This document shows, in pieces, positions 59,697 through 64,000 of a DNA stretch of 64,000 nucleotides. How positions within the stretch are numbered: the first letter of the stretch is position 1; each line of letters starts with the position of its first letter. This DNA is from Bugula neritina (lineage: Eukaryota > Bryozoa > Gymnolaemata > Cheilostomatida > Bugulidae). Under the pieces are notes generated by a model, which saw only the letters and a list, made by a program, of their open reading frames with translations, did no database searches and had not been told where the DNA came from. A program made the translations under genes and the position numbers. The stretch covers positions 14,187,222 through 14,251,221 of the forward strand of contig OZ037766.1 of assembly GCA_964035545.1 (NCBI GenBank). The letters are read 5' to 3'.

Positions 59697-59822
59697 TGAC
59701 ATATATGTTACATGCACATTATTTATTTGTATATGTATTATTATTTATTTATTAAGAAAACTAAACAGCTCTTTTACTGACTTTTGTTTACTGCCTGAAT
59801 GAATTTAGTGCTATATATGTCA

Positions 59823-59824
<2 letters not shown>
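59695..59824 (-). mobile_element. MITE-like unit 3 (inverted copy of unit 2)
   Basis: Appears to be an exact reverse complement of 59495-59624, making a palindrome of about 330 bp centred on the TA tract. Confidence 0.8.
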
Positions 59825-59857
<33 letters not shown>

Positions 59858-59864
<7 letters not shown>

Positions 59865-60243
59865 AAAATATATTCATGTAAAATGCATTACAGATAGTGC
59901 ATGCATGCAGCCCTAAATCATGAATTTCATATTATATCTCTATATGCAGTATATTAACAAGAAATAATTGTCTGCTATTGTTTATATTATAAGAGACATT
60001 AAGGCGCAAAATAGTGTTGATAGTCCCTTAGCTACACCCTAGTGAATGGTTTATAACAGATGCTAAACTCATGGGTAAAGCGTAGCTACTCATGTTCTTT
60101 ATGATAGTCTCCCAGCCTGCCTACAAGAAAGTTATCTGTCATATCAGTTGTTTCAGTTTTGCTATAAGCAGTGTGATGCATTGTGCTGATTCCGGGCTTT
60201 ACAAATAATCTGGGCCATGACTGATGAAATATTCTGATAAAGT
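59858..60243 (+). other. Intergenic sequence upstream of the last gene
   Basis: No coding signal; probably holds the promoter and 5' UTR of the gene starting at 60244. Confidence 0.35.
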
Positions 60244-63200
60244 ATGGATGACCGTATAATAGCTCTGGCAGATGCTATTAATTCAGCAGCTCCGGGTAAG
60301 TTATTTTTTCAACTATTCACTTAAATACATTTGCAGTTCTACATTAAAGTCTGTTGTAATCATTTAAAACACATATATCATTTAAAGTCCCTCATAAATA
60401 AATCATTGCTTTATTTTATTTTATTACAAAGTTCCAAACATATTTGTAATATAATCTTTCCATACTTCAACTAAAAGGTACATGTATAGTATGGTTTTGT
60501 GTTTTACTTTAAAGCACCAATCTCTATTTAATGTTGACTAACCAAGTAATAAAGTATGTAAAATCAGTGAGCTATTTAATGAGAATAAGTCTGGTATGAT
60601 TGCTAGCTGGAGCACAATCTGTAGTAAGATACAATTTGAGAACACTTTCCCCTACTCTGCCGTCCCAAAGTAAAATAGTTCCGTATATAAAGCTGACAAA
60701 AAACTATGAAAGAAAGTGGCACAGAGCCATGAGAAAGGCTAAAATAGTGAATATGTTGATGAGAATGGGCAGAGATCGGGTGAAGAGGAGAGAGAGTGAT
60801 GAAAAACTTCACCTTGAGGTACGTATGCTGTGCTATAACAGGGATAGCAAGATGCTATAATGTATACTATATACTGTGCTATAACAGGGATAGCAAGATG
60901 CTATAATGTATACTATATGCTATGCTATAACAGGGATAGCAAGATGCTATAATGTATACTATATACTGTGATATAACAAAGATAGCAAGATGCTATGATG
61001 TATACTATATACTGTGCTATAACAGGGATAGCAAGATGCTATGAGGTACGTATACTGTGCTATAACAAAGATAGCAAGATGCTATGATGTATACTATATG
61101 CTATGCTATAACAGGGATAGCAAGATGCTATAATGTATACTATATACTGTGCTATAACAAAGATAGCAAGATGCTATGATGTATACTATATGCTATGCTA
61201 TAACATGGATAGCAAGATGCTATAATGTATACTATATACTGTGCTATAACAGGGATAGCAAGATGCTATGATGTATACTATATGCTATGCTATAACATGG
61301 ATAGCAAGATGATTTAATGTATCCTATATGCTATGCTATAATTTAAATAGCAAAATGTTATAATGTATAGTGTATACTGTGTTATATACTCTCTACAAAT
61401 GTTGAATGTTGAATAATAATTCTATAGGTAAAGTTGGATACGGTGAATAAACAAAAGGAAAAACAAATGGAGGACAAAACCTGTGAAAATTCTACCAGTC
61501 TCTTACAAGAATGTGACATTAGGTATAAATTATATGAATCGGTTCGCTAACTGGTTAGCAAAGTATTAAAGCTAAACTAATGATATATATAATTGAAATA
61601 CAGGCAACATTTAACTCCACCATACTAAGCCTCCAGCCCTATGCTTTTACAGAAACAAGACAATTGAAAAATGTTCAAAAGACAAGCCATGTGCCGATCA
61701 GCAAGTAGAAGAGAGTGTCCATGTCAGTGGCAGCGATGGAGCAGATGAGGTTGTGAATGCTGTTGCTATACAGGTTGGATACAGACTGTATTCTTTTAAA
61801 TTCATATTTATAAATGTGGCTGGCAGGTAATGAATTTAATATGGCTCTGTGCAATAAAATACATTATCATAGTTATGGGCTGTTATATTGTAATAATGCT
61901 AGCCACAAAACAAAGCCTCTATAATTATGCCAAAATTTCTTGCATAATTTTGCTCTTTTACAAAATTATTACTGTAGATGCCGTAAGAAAAAAAGTTTTG
62001 CCGCTATATACTTATATAGATGTATTTAATATGTTCGGAGTGGCTTAGAACGTATTTTATGTTTAGTTAAATAACAATTATTTTAGACAGACATTGTGCC
62101 TGTCCCTCCATTGAATGTACTCAAACAAAAGCCAAGGAAGAAAAAGTCAAGATCTTTGCAAGTTGCCATGACAAATGGCCACCTAGACCTGGCTACTCTT
62201 CGTCAGCTGGAGATAACGTACGGTTGTTGATTTATATATTAAATATTATGTTTATTGATTTGTTTCTTTCAGCTGCGTCCTTGGATATGATTGGTTAGTT
62301 TTATCAGTTAGAGAATAGCTTCTTGAGTAAACAAATTATTATAATATAATTTATTCAGGTCTAACAGCAATAATAAAGAAAGTAAAGGGAAGGGAGCACA
62401 GGTGACAAATAAAAGAAAGAAGATGCTGTCAATTACCAAAAGAAAGCTGAAAGAAAATGAAAGCAGTGAGTCAATGCATAACATTAAATTATTTTTATTA
62501 GAATTTTCCCTAATATTCTTACAATAGACTGTATATACATATAAGGAATTTTCATTTCTTTAATATTTTCAGCATCAAATGTTGAAAAAAAAATCAAGTT
62601 TTTAGCATACATTTTGATTTGTCAAACAGTTTCCTGCAAAAAAGAATACCATGACATTTGAATATTGAAAATAGCTGCATGCAGTTTTTCACTATGTACT
62701 ATGACTTTAAATCTAGGTTGAAGTTAGTTTCTTTGGCCACATTTTCTTCCAAATAGTTTGAAAGTTTTTACAATACAACTTATTTATAAATTACAACAAC
62801 CACTTTTAAGAGCTTCATTTCAACAAATATTTGATCACTTAATAGGTTTTCTCATGCAAGAAATGTATTTGCCTTACATTAGAAGGATGATGGCAAATTT
62901 TTTACCTATGATATTAGTTGCTCAGTTAATATATGCATCGCTACAGTTGCTACAATTATTTCTGAATGTCTAATCATAAGCTTTTTTATTAATTACAATA
63001 ATTTGAAGTATAAGCATAAAAAGTTAGATCAATATGCTTATAATCATTAAAACCACCAAATCAAATTTAATATTTATTTATCTGTCATGAAAGCTTAAAT
63101 GGAACAATATTAATTGGCAGAAATGTTCTTATGTGGTATATCAATAGCTTCCTTCTATAGCCACTAGAGTTTAGTGCTGAAAATAAACCAACTGAAATAA

Positions 63201-63690
63201 AACTGATTATCAAAACAAGATTACATGATGATAATGTCTTATAATGTGCAGGAAAAGGGAAAATAAAACTTAGTACAGGTGGAGCATGCAACTTTTGGCA
63301 GTGTTTTTTCTTTTTATGATTAGTAGAACTTTTGGATTCCTTACTCGCTCTGAAACAATTAGAATTTGTTGATTAAATCTTACCTAATTTACTTTATGCA
63401 CTACAAGAACAATTCTTGAAAGTGCCATGCTTAATATCATTCATACCGACTTGATGCTTTTCAGCATGCAAAGATAGACCTACAAACATACAAAGATCAA
63501 AATTAGAACCAGGACATAAATTTGTTGAATTAACACAAAACAGAAAAGGTGACAACAAGCCTATATATAGAAAGAACTTAGCTAGTAGAAAGACCAAGTA
63601 TAGACAGAAGTCAGAACTTCTGACAAACAAAGTAAAAGATAAACAGCTGAGCCAATCAGGAACCAGAAAGAACAAAGCTGGAAAGTCTAG
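60244..63690 (+). CDS. Unrecognised Lys/Arg-rich protein, at least 8 exons, probably continues past the window
   Basis: Exons 60244-60295, 60607-60818, 61428-61522, 61653-61773, 62087-62217, 62273-62293 (a 21-nt microexon), 62359-62465, then 63465-63690; phases agree throughout. The last listed exon is open for 75 codons, strongly basic, and ends in AG|GTATTT, so more exons probably lie to the right. A rival terminal exon (62573-62661, stop TGA) also fits and would give 275 aa. Visible: MDDRIIALADAINSAAPG start, a basic stretch KLTKNYERKWHRAMRKAKIV, QKPRKKKSRSLQ, ATLRQLEIT, KRKKMLSITKRKL. Likely a nuclear or nucleic-acid-binding protein by composition; no domain recognised. Confidence 0.6.
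60825..61385 (+). repeat. 46-bp minisatellite, about 12 copies
   Basis: Unit TGTGCTATAACAGGGATAGC + AAGATGCTATAATGTATACT + ATATAC, with variants (AACAAAGAT, GATGTAT, ATATGC). It starts directly after the donor of exon 2 of the last gene. The final copies are diverged. Confidence 0.92.
62466..63464 (+). other. Long intron of the last gene
   Basis: AT-rich; contains the alternative exon 62573-62661. The 71-codon open stretch at 62758-62973 is hydrophobic, starts with no splice support, and is not called. Confidence 0.4.
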
Positions 63691-63865
63691 GTATTTCTAT
63701 GTGTGCGTATGTTTAAATATAGTGGTGTTTGTGTATCCGCTAATTGTAAAATGCTTAATAATATGCAAGTACTAGAGCAAGGTCAAATATAGTGACAACT
63801 GGTATTTCAAAAAGCTAGTCAGATTTAGCGATAAAACATTCTATTACCCTTGTAGAATATTTTAT

Positions 63866-63869
<4 letters not shown>

Positions 63870-63951
<82 letters not shown>

Positions 63952-63952
63952 C

Positions 63953-64000
<48 letters not shown>
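63870..64000. repeat. (TA)n microsatellite at the window edge
   Basis: Almost pure TA with rare GTGTG and TACATA interruptions, running off the end. Confidence 0.95.

Noticed and set aside
59517-59802. Two identical 66-codon open frames on opposite strands with YIYIYI runs
   Set aside because: They are translations of the TA microsatellite and the inverted MITE-like units; a palindrome necessarily gives the same frame twice.
60830-61300. GCTATAACAGGGATAGC in the minisatellite resembles a homing-endonuclease (I-SceI-like) site
   Set aside because: Only a partial match to the 18-bp site, repeated as part of a tandem array; no endonuclease gene nearby.

Overview
The window is animal nuclear DNA: AT-rich, with genes built from many short GT-AG exons and introns mostly of 80-400 bp. 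Its proteins are metazoan (NOC4L, a Domino-type SRCAP/EP400 remodeller, NEURL2). It also carries tRNA-derived SINEs, MITE-like repeats, a BEL/Pao element and a Gmr1-like Ty3/gypsy element. The compact layout suggests an invertebrate, perhaps an early-branching one such as a sponge, but the species cannot be fixed from the sequence. All exon models were read by eye from splice sites and reading frame; every intron phase closes in NOC4L, Domino, NEURL2 and the two-exon and four-exon genes below.

Layout. 0.2-5.7 kb (-): NOC4L, 12 exons, complete. 5.7-9.4 kb: intergenic DNA with degenerate hexamer arrays, then a promoter-like patch. 9.4-24.6 kb (+): a Domino-type (SRCAP/EP400) remodelling ATPase with two alternative C-termini, an early-stop AT-hook form and a long SANT/Q-rich form. 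At least eight Domino introns hold box C/D or box H/ACA snoRNA-like elements. 24.8-28.9 kb (+): a spliced transcript with no evident protein whose introns carry 15 snoRNA-like elements of five families, enlarged by a ~1.58-kb tandem duplication; I read it as a snoRNA host gene. 29.0-33.0 kb (-): NEURL2, complete, ending tail-to-tail with the host gene. 33-36.4 kb: Tc1/mariner relic and more hexamer arrays. 36.4-40.0 kb (+): an unrecognised basic, repeat-bearing protein. 42.1-42.9 kb (-): an unrecognised Glu/Lys-rich protein with a Cys-rich tail. 43.1 kb: a SINE.

45.5-59.8 kb is a young nested transposon block: a Gmr1-like gypsy element (integrase before reverse transcriptase) sits in a TA repeat between MITE-like units, and an intact BEL/Pao element has inserted into its downstream LTR. 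60.2-63.7 kb (+): an unrecognised Lys/Arg-rich protein gene with a 46-bp minisatellite in its second intron; it probably runs off the right edge, which ends in a TA microsatellite.

The left half has a theme: an rRNA-processing factor (NOC4L), a chromatin gene full of intronic snoRNAs, and a dedicated snoRNA host gene lie side by side, so much of 0-29 kb serves ribosome production. That reading is inference; the box motifs, hairpins and splice sites behind it are visible in the sequence.
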